30,052 nucleotides of DNA from contig JAEWBE010000025.1 of the NCBI GenBank assembly GCA_023391275.1, positions 1-30,052 on the forward strand, given 5' to 3'. Below the pieces are notes generated by a model. The model saw only the letters and a program-made list of their open reading frames with translations. It was not told the origin of the DNA and made no database searches. The DNA is from Bacillota bacterium (GTDB taxonomy: Bacteria > Bacillota > Clostridia > Oscillospirales > Acutalibacteraceae). The position numbers and the translations under genes are program-made. Shown one piece after another: positions 13,989-22,017 of this stretch (position 1 is its first letter; the number at the start of each line of letters is the position of its first letter).

Positions 13989-15383
13989 TCAGATTTCCTC
14001 GCTGTGATTCACGACACCTTTGAACACCGTCATAAATAAAATTTTGATATCAAACAGAAACGTCCAGTTCTCTATATAATGGATGTCACATTTAATGCGC
14101 TCTTCGATGGAGGTATCGCCGCGCCAGCCGTTCACCTGTGCCCAGCCAGTAATGCCGGGGCGCACCAGATGTTTAATCATGTAGAGGGGGATTTCTTCTT
14201 TAAACTTGTCCACGAAAAACGGACGTTCCGGCCGCGGCCCAACCAGGCTCATATCCCCCCGCAGTACATTAAAAAGCTGCGGCAGTTCGTCGATGCTGCA
14301 CTTGCGGATGAACGCGCCGAATTTTGTTCGGCGGTCGTCATTTTTTGTGCCCCACGTCGTCATATCGGAACCGTCATTATCCATTTTCATGGATCGGAAC
14401 TTATACATTTCAAACGGCCTTTTGTTCATTCCGATTCGGCTTTGCCTGTAAATGACCGGGCCGGGGGAAGAAAGTTTAACCCCAATGGCAGTGACAAGCA
14501 AAAAAGGGGAAAACAAAATCAGGATAATCAAAGACGCCAATATATCAAACCCGCGCTTACAAAAATTATTCAGTAGATTATCGAGGGGGATTTTTCGGAT
14601 GTTGATAAGCGGCATACCCTCAATTTCATCAATATAGGGTTTGGCCGGCAGATATTTCGTATAAAACGGCAGCAGATTGGATTTAACCCCCGCTTTTTCA
14701 CAGGTTTCTATAATTCCTTCCAATGCGGAAAATTCATTATAATTCAGGGAGATAATCACTTCGTCAATTTCCTTGCCTTCCAATAAGGACGATAATGAGT
14801 TGAATTTACCTGTATAGGCGATTTGCCTGCCAAAAGTATTGCATTTTTCATTGCTCAGATACCCGACAAAATCATACCCCAGGTTCCGGTTCGACATTAC
14901 CTTGTCGTAGAATTCCGCCGATACGTCATTCCACCCGACCAGAAGCATGTGCTTGATGTTGTACCCCTTTGCCCTCAGATGCCGCAGCAGCTTGCGCAGC
15001 GCAATGCGGCAGAGTGAAGTCAGCCCCGAATTCAAAATTCCAAACAGAAGAATTACCATTCTGGAAACATGAACTTCCTTCAAAAAGAACAGAAGCACAA
15101 AAATAAAAACAAGGCCGGTAAAATTCGCCTGAATAATACGGCCGGTTTCCCTCAAAAGCGTTTTGTGCCGAAAAGAATCGTGAAGTTCAAAATAATTATA
15201 TAAGAAAAAATAGGCCGGAATAATAAAGATCATCAGCTGTAAATAGTAGGAAATTCCAATATAGTAGGAGCCACTGTAATTATAAAAATGCACGAGGAAC
15301 GCCAGTACCATTGACAAAAAGCAAATACCGGCATCCAGGACCGCAAGTATTGCATTCAGTGTTTTTTGGTTTTCTTTTATCAT
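13989..15383 (-). CDS. Polyprenyl-phosphate sugar phosphotransferase (WcaJ/WbaP-type)
   Basis: It starts surface-glycan synthesis by moving a sugar-1-phosphate from a nucleotide sugar to undecaprenyl phosphate in the membrane. Four hydrophobic segments lie in the first 130 residues, followed by a CoA-binding-like central domain (MLLVGWNDVSAEFYD). One further membrane helix (near residue 280) leads into the catalytic bacterial sugar transferase domain: SPGPVIYRQSRIG, MYKFRSM, DELPQLFNVLRGDMSLVGPRP, and RPGITGWAQVNG. The ATG at 15383 is chosen for its GGAG 7 bases upstream, giving about 464 residues. The sugar is unknown (often glucose or galactose). It is divergent from the EpsG-like gene. Confidence 0.92.
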   Translation of the reverse strand: MIKENQKTLNAILAVLDAGICFLSMVLAFLVHFYNYSGSYYIGISYYLQLMIFIIPAYFFLYNYFELHDSFRHKTLLRETGRIIQANFTGLVFIFVLLFFLKEVHVSRMVILLFGILNSGLTSLCRIALRKLLRHLRAKGYNIKHMLLVGWNDVSAEFYDKVMSNRNLGYDFVGYLSNEKCNTFGRQIAYTGKFNSLSSLLEGKEIDEVIISLNYNEFSALEGIIETCEKAGVKSNLLPFYTKYLPAKPYIDEIEGMPLINIRKIPLDNLLNNFCKRGFDILASLIILILFSPFLLVTAIGVKLSSPGPVIYRQSRIGMNKRPFEMYKFRSMKMDNDGSDMTTWGTKNDDRRTKFGAFIRKCSIDELPQLFNVLRGDMSLVGPRPERPFFVDKFKEEIPLYMIKHLVRPGITGWAQVNGWRGDTSIEERIKCDIHYIENWTFLFDIKILFMTVFKGVVNHSEEI

Positions 15384-15418
15384 TTTTATCTCCACTTATG
15401 TCAATCTATATTTATTAC

Positions 15419-15447
15419 ATTTTACAATGTTTCCTGTATAATAACAA
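15419..15447 (-). promoter_or_regulatory. Promoter of the sugar phosphotransferase gene
   Basis: TTGTTA (15447-15442), 17 bases, TAAAAT (15424-15419). Confidence 0.6.
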
Positions 15448-15487
15448 GCCTAAATGTTGCCCGTACGTTAATTTGCAGGTGAAATTG

Positions 15488-15516
15488 TTGTATGTTTTTC
15501 CTGTTAATGGTATAAT
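15488..15516 (+). promoter_or_regulatory. Promoter of the EpsG-like/GT39 unit
   Basis: TTGTAT (15488-15493), 17 bases, TATAAT (15511-15516), about 54 bases before the start codon. Confidence 0.65.
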
Positions 15517-15569
15517 CAAAAATACTTACTTTATATTATGCTGAATAAAAACGGGAAAGCTGGTTTGCT

Positions 15570-16769
15570 ATGTTAGCCTATAATCTACTTCTGTTATTAA
15601 TTCTTCTCTTAGGTATATGTATCTGTGAAATCAAAAAAAGCCGGTTGAATAATGCTGTTTTTCTTTGCATCGTTTCCGTTGCAATGATTACAATGGCTTT
15701 TTTGCGCGCAAATACTGTTGGGATTGATTATAAGCAATACGCTGATTATTTTGCACAGGTCCGCAGCGGCGGCTGGTCGTTCCTGATCAGCGGTGCGAAC
15801 GCTTACCGCGTTGAACCCGGTTACAGCCTGTTAAACTATGTCGTTTCCCTGTTTACCGGAGACGTACATATTTTCATGCTCGGTGTTGCCGTAGTTACAA
15901 CAGGTCTGACCGCGCTTCTGCTTTACAAATATTCTCCCATCCCGTGGATCGGCATGTTTGTATTCGCCAGCTTCGGCTTCTACGGCAATTCGCTCAGTTT
16001 TCTCCGTCAGTCAATTGCCATTGCCATATTCCTGTTTGCAGTTCGGTTTCTAAAAGAAAAAAGGGTTGTACCCTATCTTTTGATTGTTCTTCTGGCCGCC
16101 AGCTTCCACAAGGCGATGTTCATTATGATTCCGGTATACTTTATCGCCCATATTAAAGTTAACTGGAAATCCCTCACCACATATGCCGGATTGACCGCTC
16201 TTGTCATGGGTCTGTCCTGGCCGCTGTTCCAATTGGTCACCAAATATGTATATCAGTATTATGCCACGCAGGAAGGCCTCTACTACATGATGGGGCGTGA
16301 CTGGCAGACCGCGGCGATTCCGGTGATCACCACCGTCGCCGTGCTCATCCTGAAAAGATTCATTCAGCGGCGTGACCCAAGGAACGTGGTGCTGATCAAT
16401 TTTTCACTTTATTCCGGACTGCTGTACATTATGACCTGCCAGCATTTTTTATTCCAGCGCTTCGGCATGATGTTCTTTACTTCCGCTATTCTGATTATCC
16501 CGGAACTGCTCGCCAGTGTCGGCGTCAATCCGGAAGAAGAAGCCGCGCTGAGCAGCACGGAAAATTTGAAAGCATACAGGAACAAAGAGCAAAAGAAAAA
16601 GGCGTTTCAGGAACGCCGCCAGATTAAAAGCAACCAGAATATGCATAAATACATCTATTACTATGCAACCGCTGCCGTGCTGTTTTTTGGCTTCCTTTAC
16701 AATGTTTGGATTCTGCTGCAAAACCGAATCAATCTGACTCCTTATGTAATGTTCTTTACACAGAAATAA
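15570..16769 (+). CDS. EpsG-family polysaccharide polymerase-like membrane protein
   Basis: This 399-residue protein is very hydrophobic with about ten membrane helices. It has the EpsG/Wzy-like layout: the extracytoplasmic loop after helix 2 carries RANTVGIDYKQYADYF, and SFLRQSIAIAIFLFAVRFLK lies in the middle. EpsG-type proteins polymerise or process repeat units of exopolysaccharides. A charged cytoplasmic stretch of about 45 residues (near 315-360, rich in Glu, Lys and Gln) precedes the last helix and is unusual. The start ATG has only a weak binding site (GGGAAAG about 11 bases upstream). It is followed by a GT39 gene on the same strand and faces a priming sugar transferase. Confidence 0.85.
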   Translation: MLAYNLLLLLILLLGICICEIKKSRLNNAVFLCIVSVAMITMAFLRANTVGIDYKQYADYFAQVRSGGWSFLISGANAYRVEPGYSLLNYVVSLFTGDVHIFMLGVAVVTTGLTALLLYKYSPIPWIGMFVFASFGFYGNSLSFLRQSIAIAIFLFAVRFLKEKRVVPYLLIVLLAASFHKAMFIMIPVYFIAHIKVNWKSLTTYAGLTALVMGLSWPLFQLVTKYVYQYYATQEGLYYMMGRDWQTAAIPVITTVAVLILKRFIQRRDPRNVVLINFSLYSGLLYIMTCQHFLFQRFGMMFFTSAILIIPELLASVGVNPEEEAALSSTENLKAYRNKEQKKKAFQERRQIKSNQNMHKYIYYYATAAVLFFGFLYNVWILLQNRINLTPYVMFFTQK

Positions 16770-16863
16770 GCGATGGGATTTAAATAAAGTACTGAACAGG
16801 CATTGAAGATTTTGGTGCACAGAATTTCTGTGTACTGACAATGAAAAAGCGGGAAGTGTAACA

Positions 16864-18378
16864 GTGAAAAAAGCGCAGCCAAAAAAAGAAGAAAAACCCT
16901 ATAAGATTCTTGAGTTTCTTCAAAAATATTATTTTATTTTTATAATTCTTTTTACAGCAGTCATCTGTTTTAATTGTTTTTATCATCTGGGCCAATTCCC
17001 GGCACGTGACTGGGATGAAGCAAGGCACGGCGTTTCCGCTTATGAAATGCTGAAAAACCATAACTATATTCTAAATACTTATGCTTATGAACCGGATTAC
17101 TGGAACTTGAAACCCCCGCTCAGTTTTTGGGGAATTATTGTTGGTTACAAGCTCTTTGGATACAATCTTTTCGGAATGCGGTTTTATTCCGCTCTGGCCT
17201 TTGTTCTGACTGCACTGTTAACAGCCCTGTTTGCACTGAAAAGATACGGCAAGCTGGAATCATTGGCCATGACACTTTTTATTGCCTGCTGTTCCCCGTT
17301 CTACCGCTTCCATTTTGCGCGTCACGGGGATGCGGACGCTTTGTTCATGCTGTTTGTGGTAATATCAATTTTATCTGCAATACTGATCAAAGAACATCCC
17401 AGGTTCCTGTACCTGTGCGGCTTCGCTTTTTCGCTTGCTTTTTTAACAAAAAGCTGGCATGCTTTCCTCGTTGTCGCCGTTGTGGGCGTATACTTCATTA
17501 CATCGAAACTAATATGGAAACTGAACTGGAAACAATGGATTTTATTTCTATTAAGCGCGTTCGGTCCAATCTTTCTATGGATGGCGATCCGCTATGGATA
17601 TGACGGATTCAACTTTTTTAAAAACATGGTTGAGGTTGACCTGCTTCACCGCGTTCAGCAGCCGCTGGAAGGTCACACCGGCGGAGTGTTCTACTACGTT
17701 CAGCTGATGTTTGATATGTCCTTAACTACCGGACTGCTTCCTTTGTTTATTGCGGTATATTACCTCTTCCTGAAAATAACCGGCGAACAGGACGCAATTT
17801 TGCAGATGAATCACAATTTAAAAAAAGATTTTTCAAATTATCTGATTTGGATTCTTTTGCCGCTGGTACTGTTCACAATTGCACAGACAAAAATCTCCTG
17901 GTATGCCATTCCCATCTTTTTCCCCATTGTTGTGCTTGCCGGACTGTTGTTTGCACAGATTATACAAAGCGGAAGGAAATACATAGCCCTGCAGCTGCTG
18001 TTCTGCGCCCTGCTTTTAATCATTCTGATTCCAAGTTTCATAAGAACCTGGGATGAAATTCAGCCGGCATATCAGGACGATTTGCAGATTTTTATGGCCG
18101 ACGAACTGACAAAGAGCGGAAGTATCAAGGGCAAAAATGCATATCTGGAAATTGACCAGCCGCTCACGCCGCTGCAATGGGATCAAAGTTACTTGCTTGT
18201 GGGAGAATTATATCTGGACCTGAAATGCCGGCCCGGCGGCGTTCAGGAGTTTATAAAGCATCCCCAGGGCAGCGTTTTAATTATTAGCAGCAACCAATAT
18301 AATCAGTACCGCAGTGATCTGCAAAAGTATAATGTGGTTGAGCAAAATAAGAAATTATTATGTCTGACCGAAAAATAA
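16864..18378 (+). CDS. GT39-type membrane glycosyltransferase (PMT_2/ArnT-like)
   Basis: A GT-C fold protein of 504 residues with a short Lys-rich cytoplasmic start, about eleven membrane helices and a soluble C-terminal part of about 100 residues. The catalytic acidic pair is Asp51-Glu52 in ARDWDEARHG, in the first extracytoplasmic loop, as in PMT and ArnT enzymes. DYWNLKPPLSFW and FHFARHGDADALFMLF are further family marks. Such enzymes use a polyprenyl-linked sugar as donor and act outside the membrane on lipid, glycan or protein. The acceptor is unknown. Start: GTG at 16864, 94 bases after the EpsG-like gene with no terminator between, so one transcript is likely. Confidence 0.88.
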   Translation: MKKAQPKKEEKPYKILEFLQKYYFIFIILFTAVICFNCFYHLGQFPARDWDEARHGVSAYEMLKNHNYILNTYAYEPDYWNLKPPLSFWGIIVGYKLFGYNLFGMRFYSALAFVLTALLTALFALKRYGKLESLAMTLFIACCSPFYRFHFARHGDADALFMLFVVISILSAILIKEHPRFLYLCGFAFSLAFLTKSWHAFLVVAVVGVYFITSKLIWKLNWKQWILFLLSAFGPIFLWMAIRYGYDGFNFFKNMVEVDLLHRVQQPLEGHTGGVFYYVQLMFDMSLTTGLLPLFIAVYYLFLKITGEQDAILQMNHNLKKDFSNYLIWILLPLVLFTIAQTKISWYAIPIFFPIVVLAGLLFAQIIQSGRKYIALQLLFCALLLIILIPSFIRTWDEIQPAYQDDLQIFMADELTKSGSIKGKNAYLEIDQPLTPLQWDQSYLLVGELYLDLKCRPGGVQEFIKHPQGSVLIISSNQYNQYRSDLQKYNVVEQNKKLLCLTEK

Positions 18379-18382
18379 TTTT

Positions 18383-18424
18383 AAGAGCCGTCCGTTCACT
18401 CAGAAAGTAAACGAACGGCTCTTT
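18383..18424. terminator. Bidirectional intrinsic terminator
   Basis: AAGAGCCGTCCGTTCACT pairs with AGTAAACGAACGGCTCTT with two G-U pairs and a 5-base loop; TTTCTT follows on plus and a T-rich stretch on minus. It lies between the convergent GT39 and SNF2 genes. Confidence 0.85.
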
Positions 18425-18490
18425 CTTGCCCCGGATTAAAATTGCCCGGTGCGGCTAAGGGAGAGCAGCACAGTGAAACCTCACTTGCTG

Positions 18491-21400
18491 TTATGATTCA
18501 AACAGGTTCAGGATTTCCTGCTTTGACAGCTTCGCAAGTGTGTTGTCGCCCTCCTGAATAATTTTATCCGCAAGCTCCGCTTTGTCCTGCTGCATTTCCA
18601 GAATTTTTTCCTCTATCGTTTTTTTCGCAATCAATTTATAAATCTGCACCTTGTTCTTTTGCCCGATCCGGTGCGCGCGGTCGGTTGCCTGATTCTGTGC
18701 GCTGACATTCCACCATGGGTCGTAGTGAATCACCACATCCGCGCCGGTCAGGTTCAGCCCTGTGCCGCCCGCTTTCAGTGAAATCAAAAATGCCGGGGTC
18801 TGATCGGCATTGAACGCATTAACCAAAGCCAAACGCTCTGACGGGTTTGTAGAACCGACCAGCTTATAGTAGCCGATTCCCATAGTCTTAAGGCGCTGTT
18901 CAATAATTTGAAGCATGGAAGTAAACTGTGAAAACAGCAGAAGTTTATGCCCCGCTTCAACACAGCTTTCCACCAGTTCCATGCAGAGTTCCAGTTTTGC
19001 GCTTCCCCCATGATAGTCTTCGTAAAGCAGGGACGGGTCGCAGCAGAGCTGGCGAAGCTTTGTCAGCATAGCCAGAATCACCAGCTTGTTCCGGCCGGAT
19101 TCCCCCGCTTCCGATTCCACTGCCAGCTTTTCCTTCGTGAGGGCTACGTTCGCAAGATACAGCTTCTCCTGCTCTTCCGCCATTTCGGCGTAAAGCACTG
19201 TTTCCGTTTTTTCCGGAAGTTCCCTGAGTACATCCTTTTTCAGTCGCCGTAAAATAAAAGGCTGAACCAGTCTGCGCAGTTTTTCCACCGCGCTGCTTTC
19301 ATTGGAGCGTACAATCGGCGTTTCCAGCTTTTTACGGAATTTACCGTAGGAAAATAAATAGCCCGGCATCAGATAATCGTAAATCGACCAAAGCTCCGCA
19401 AGGCTGTTTTCCACCGGCGTTCCGGTCAGCGCAAACCGCACCCGGCTTTTCACCATTTTTACTGCTTTTGCGTTCTGGGTATTATGATTTTTAACATACT
19501 GCGCCTCGTCAATAATTTCATACTGAAAGTGTAAGCTCTGATAATTTTCAACGTCGCGTTTTAAGGAATCATAGGAAGTAATCAGCAAATCCGCATTTTG
19601 AACGCTTTGCAGAAGCTCCGCCCGCCGGGGGGCCGCTCCGGAGACCGCGACCACACGCAATTCGGGTGCGAAGCGGTTCGCCTCGCTTTCCCAGTTGAGG
19701 ACAAGGGAAGAAGGGCAGACCACCAGGGAAAGGCTGTATTCCGGGCTTTCGTTTTTCTGCGACAGCAGCAGTGCAAGCACCTGCATTGTTTTGCCCAGAC
19801 CCATGTCATCGGCCAGAATGCCGCCGAAGCCATAAGCGGCGATGGTTCGCAGCCACCTGTAGCCTGTTTTTTGATAATTGCGCAGGACAGCCTTCAGATC
19901 CGGGGGCACCGCAAAATCAGCATCCGAAACTTCCTTCATGTCCCGGATGATTTTTTTGAATTCCCCATCGCGGTCATATTTGATTTCTTCGCTCTGCTTC
20001 ATCAGTTCGTCCAGATAAAGAGCGCGGTACTTCGGCACAAAGATTTTTTCGCTCAGAATTTCTTTGTCGCTAAGATTAAGCCCATCCGCCAGTTCGGAAA
20101 GCTCCGAAAGGGCGTCGCTTTGCAGATTAAGAAAGGAACCGTCCCGCAGGCGGTGATACTTTTTCGCCTGCCGGTAGGAGTGCAAAACATCCAGCAGTTC
20201 CGCACGGTCCAGCCCCTCCAGGTCGAAGTTCATCTCCAAAAGCCCGGATTGCAGCCTGACGCCCACGCTCCCCGCAGCCGGTGGCCTGATCTGAATTTTT
20301 TTAAATGCATCGGTGGCGTAAATTTCCGCAAAAGCCGAAATTTCGCTCACCCCGTCGGTAATTAAATTGTAAACGGCATCCTCATTTGAATCAATAAACA
20401 GGTAATCCGCCGTTTTCGCCTGATTTTCAAAATACTTCTGAAGAATGTTTTCCGCATAAAATTCCCCTTTTACATCCGCTGTTTCAGAGAGTTTTTTCGG
20501 CTGAAATGCACTATGCTCTTCTTCACCGTAACAAAATTTCATCCGCGCCGTAACCATGTCAGGCGAAGGCATGTCAAAATACACCCTTGTCACCAGCGGA
20601 AGCGGTTCAAAGGCGGAAAGGTCAACATTGGAAACAACATCTATAAACGGCTTTATTTCGGCAAGCACAGTGGAGGCCAGCGCTTTCATATTTCCTTCAC
20701 TGAAAAACAGCCCGCGGCTGCTCGTACACATGGTTTTTAAAAAATCCCCGCATGCTTCGCAATATGCCTTGTCACAGCAGTAAATCATATCCCCGTAAAA
20801 AACATACAGCTTTTCCATTCCGAAAAGCAGTTCCACGTCGACATCCAGCTTAAGTTCATAGCCGGAGTTCCGTTTTTTGCGAAGTTTTACGGCCAGACGC
20901 GGATTCTCATTGCGGACGGACAGACTCCTGTTTTCATAACCCCGGGCCACCGTAATTTCCCGCCCCGTATAAAGTCTGATAAACTCATCCAGCATGTAGG
21001 GGGAAAGAAACATATACTTTTTGACGTCCGGCGAGCCGTAATACGTATGATATTTATAATAATTATTGTCGGACTCATGAAACTGCTCCATAACATAACG
21101 CACCAGAGGACGTGAGCTTTCCACAAAACCGCTCAAATTATGCCGCATGGAAAACTGCTTCCCATAGGAGCCTTCCGCACCTGTCTGCATATCCCGTGTA
21201 AATTTCGCAATATCTTTCAATATATAAAGCCGTTTCGCACCGATTTTAAAACTGAGCCTTGGGCCGCCGTACCCGACTTCCAAAGTCGGCTCCAGAACGG
21301 CCGGCTCTTCAACGGAAGCGGCCAAAGCCTGAGCCGCCGATTTCTGCGCATAGCGGCGCATCAGTTCAACCGCCTGCGGGTCCGTACTGAACTCCCGCTC

Positions 21401-21766
21401 AGCCTCGTACCTGTGTTCTCCGCTGCTGTTCGAGACGGGCGGCAGCAGCGAAAGCCCGGGAACAGGCATTGCTCCGGCTTCAAGAATTGTCGCTACAACG
21501 TGCTTGCAAAGGCCGGCGTAGGACTCAAACGCCGGGCAGTCGCATTCGCTTTCCAGCACTTCCAAATCATCCATGTCCATGCGTACAAAAACATGATACC
21601 GTATTCCTCTGCTGCCCCGTACCAGGGCGGAAACAGAGTGAGCTTCCTCATCTTCCCGGTTATCTTTTACAATTGTAACCCGTCCATTCTTTTGGTACTC
21701 CGCACCCTTCAGATATGTGCCGGGGGATGAGGCCAAATTTTTCAGGTTTGCTTTTGGCATTGGCAT
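18491..21766 (-). CDS. Stand-alone SWIM zinc-finger / SNF2-family ATPase
   Basis: This 1091-residue protein begins with a SWIM zinc finger (CxC...CxH in CDCPAFESYAGLCKHVVA, about residues 75-92). A long SNF2-associated region of about 500 residues follows, then the SNF2 motor. Motor motifs: Walker A DDMGLGKTMQ near 652, DEAQ Walker B near 750, RFALTGTPVENSLAELWSIY, and the helicase C-terminal motifs LISLKAGGTGLNLTGAD and QATDRAHRIGQ near 1010-1030. The family translocates on double-stranded DNA and remodels bound proteins or polymerase; length and layout are normal for the Clostridia members. It is monocistronic with its own promoter. No methylase, nuclease or other defence gene is adjacent, so a defence role is not supported here. 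Confidence 0.92.
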   Translation of the reverse strand: MPMPKANLKNLASSPGTYLKGAEYQKNGRVTIVKDNREDEEAHSVSALVRGSRGIRYHVFVRMDMDDLEVLESECDCPAFESYAGLCKHVVATILEAGAMPVPGLSLLPPVSNSSGEHRYEAEREFSTDPQAVELMRRYAQKSAAQALAASVEEPAVLEPTLEVGYGGPRLSFKIGAKRLYILKDIAKFTRDMQTGAEGSYGKQFSMRHNLSGFVESSRPLVRYVMEQFHESDNNYYKYHTYYGSPDVKKYMFLSPYMLDEFIRLYTGREITVARGYENRSLSVRNENPRLAVKLRKKRNSGYELKLDVDVELLFGMEKLYVFYGDMIYCCDKAYCEACGDFLKTMCTSSRGLFFSEGNMKALASTVLAEIKPFIDVVSNVDLSAFEPLPLVTRVYFDMPSPDMVTARMKFCYGEEEHSAFQPKKLSETADVKGEFYAENILQKYFENQAKTADYLFIDSNEDAVYNLITDGVSEISAFAEIYATDAFKKIQIRPPAAGSVGVRLQSGLLEMNFDLEGLDRAELLDVLHSYRQAKKYHRLRDGSFLNLQSDALSELSELADGLNLSDKEILSEKIFVPKYRALYLDELMKQSEEIKYDRDGEFKKIIRDMKEVSDADFAVPPDLKAVLRNYQKTGYRWLRTIAAYGFGGILADDMGLGKTMQVLALLLSQKNESPEYSLSLVVCPSSLVLNWESEANRFAPELRVVAVSGAAPRRAELLQSVQNADLLITSYDSLKRDVENYQSLHFQYEIIDEAQYVKNHNTQNAKAVKMVKSRVRFALTGTPVENSLAELWSIYDYLMPGYLFSYGKFRKKLETPIVRSNESSAVEKLRRLVQPFILRRLKKDVLRELPEKTETVLYAEMAEEQEKLYLANVALTKEKLAVESEAGESGRNKLVILAMLTKLRQLCCDPSLLYEDYHGGSAKLELCMELVESCVEAGHKLLLFSQFTSMLQIIEQRLKTMGIGYYKLVGSTNPSERLALVNAFNADQTPAFLISLKAGGTGLNLTGADVVIHYDPWWNVSAQNQATDRAHRIGQKNKVQIYKLIAKKTIEEKILEMQQDKAELADKIIQEGDNTLAKLSKQEILNLFES

Positions 21767-21804
21767 AGTGAACGATCCCGCCTTATTTTTTATGTTTTAT
21801 TATT

Positions 21805-21834
21805 ATGATACTTCTTTTTCGTGCGAACCGTCAA
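21805..21834 (-). promoter_or_regulatory. Promoter of the SNF2 gene
   Basis: TTGACG (21834-21829), 18 bases, TATCAT (21810-21805), 38 bases before the start codon. Confidence 0.65.
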
Positions 21835-21888
21835 GGCGCAATTGCGGGAACCGATATATCCGCGCCATATCCTTTTTACCAACATAAT

Positions 21889-21935
21889 AATATCCCCAGC
21901 CGCGGTTTCATTATCCTGCGGCCGGGGATATTTTC
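21889..21935. terminator. Intrinsic terminator of the catabolic cluster
   Basis: AATATCCCC (21889-21897) and GGGGATATT (21924-21932), extended by GCCGC/GCGGC inside, form a strong hairpin. It is 86 bases past the flavoprotein stop. T tracts are short on both sides. Confidence 0.7.
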
Positions 21936-22017
21936 GGCAAAGCGGGTACCGGCCGCGTCCTATGTTTTATCGGCGCTGCTGAAGCTCGATATTCCAAGCT
22001 TCACAGGCCAATCATGC

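Noticed and set aside
18491..21766. SNF2-family helicase as part of an anti-phage defence island
   Set aside because: No methylase, nuclease, PLD or DUF partner flanks it. It is monocistronic between a glycosyltransferase and a catabolic operon, and its SWIM/SNF2 layout is that of common stand-alone family members.
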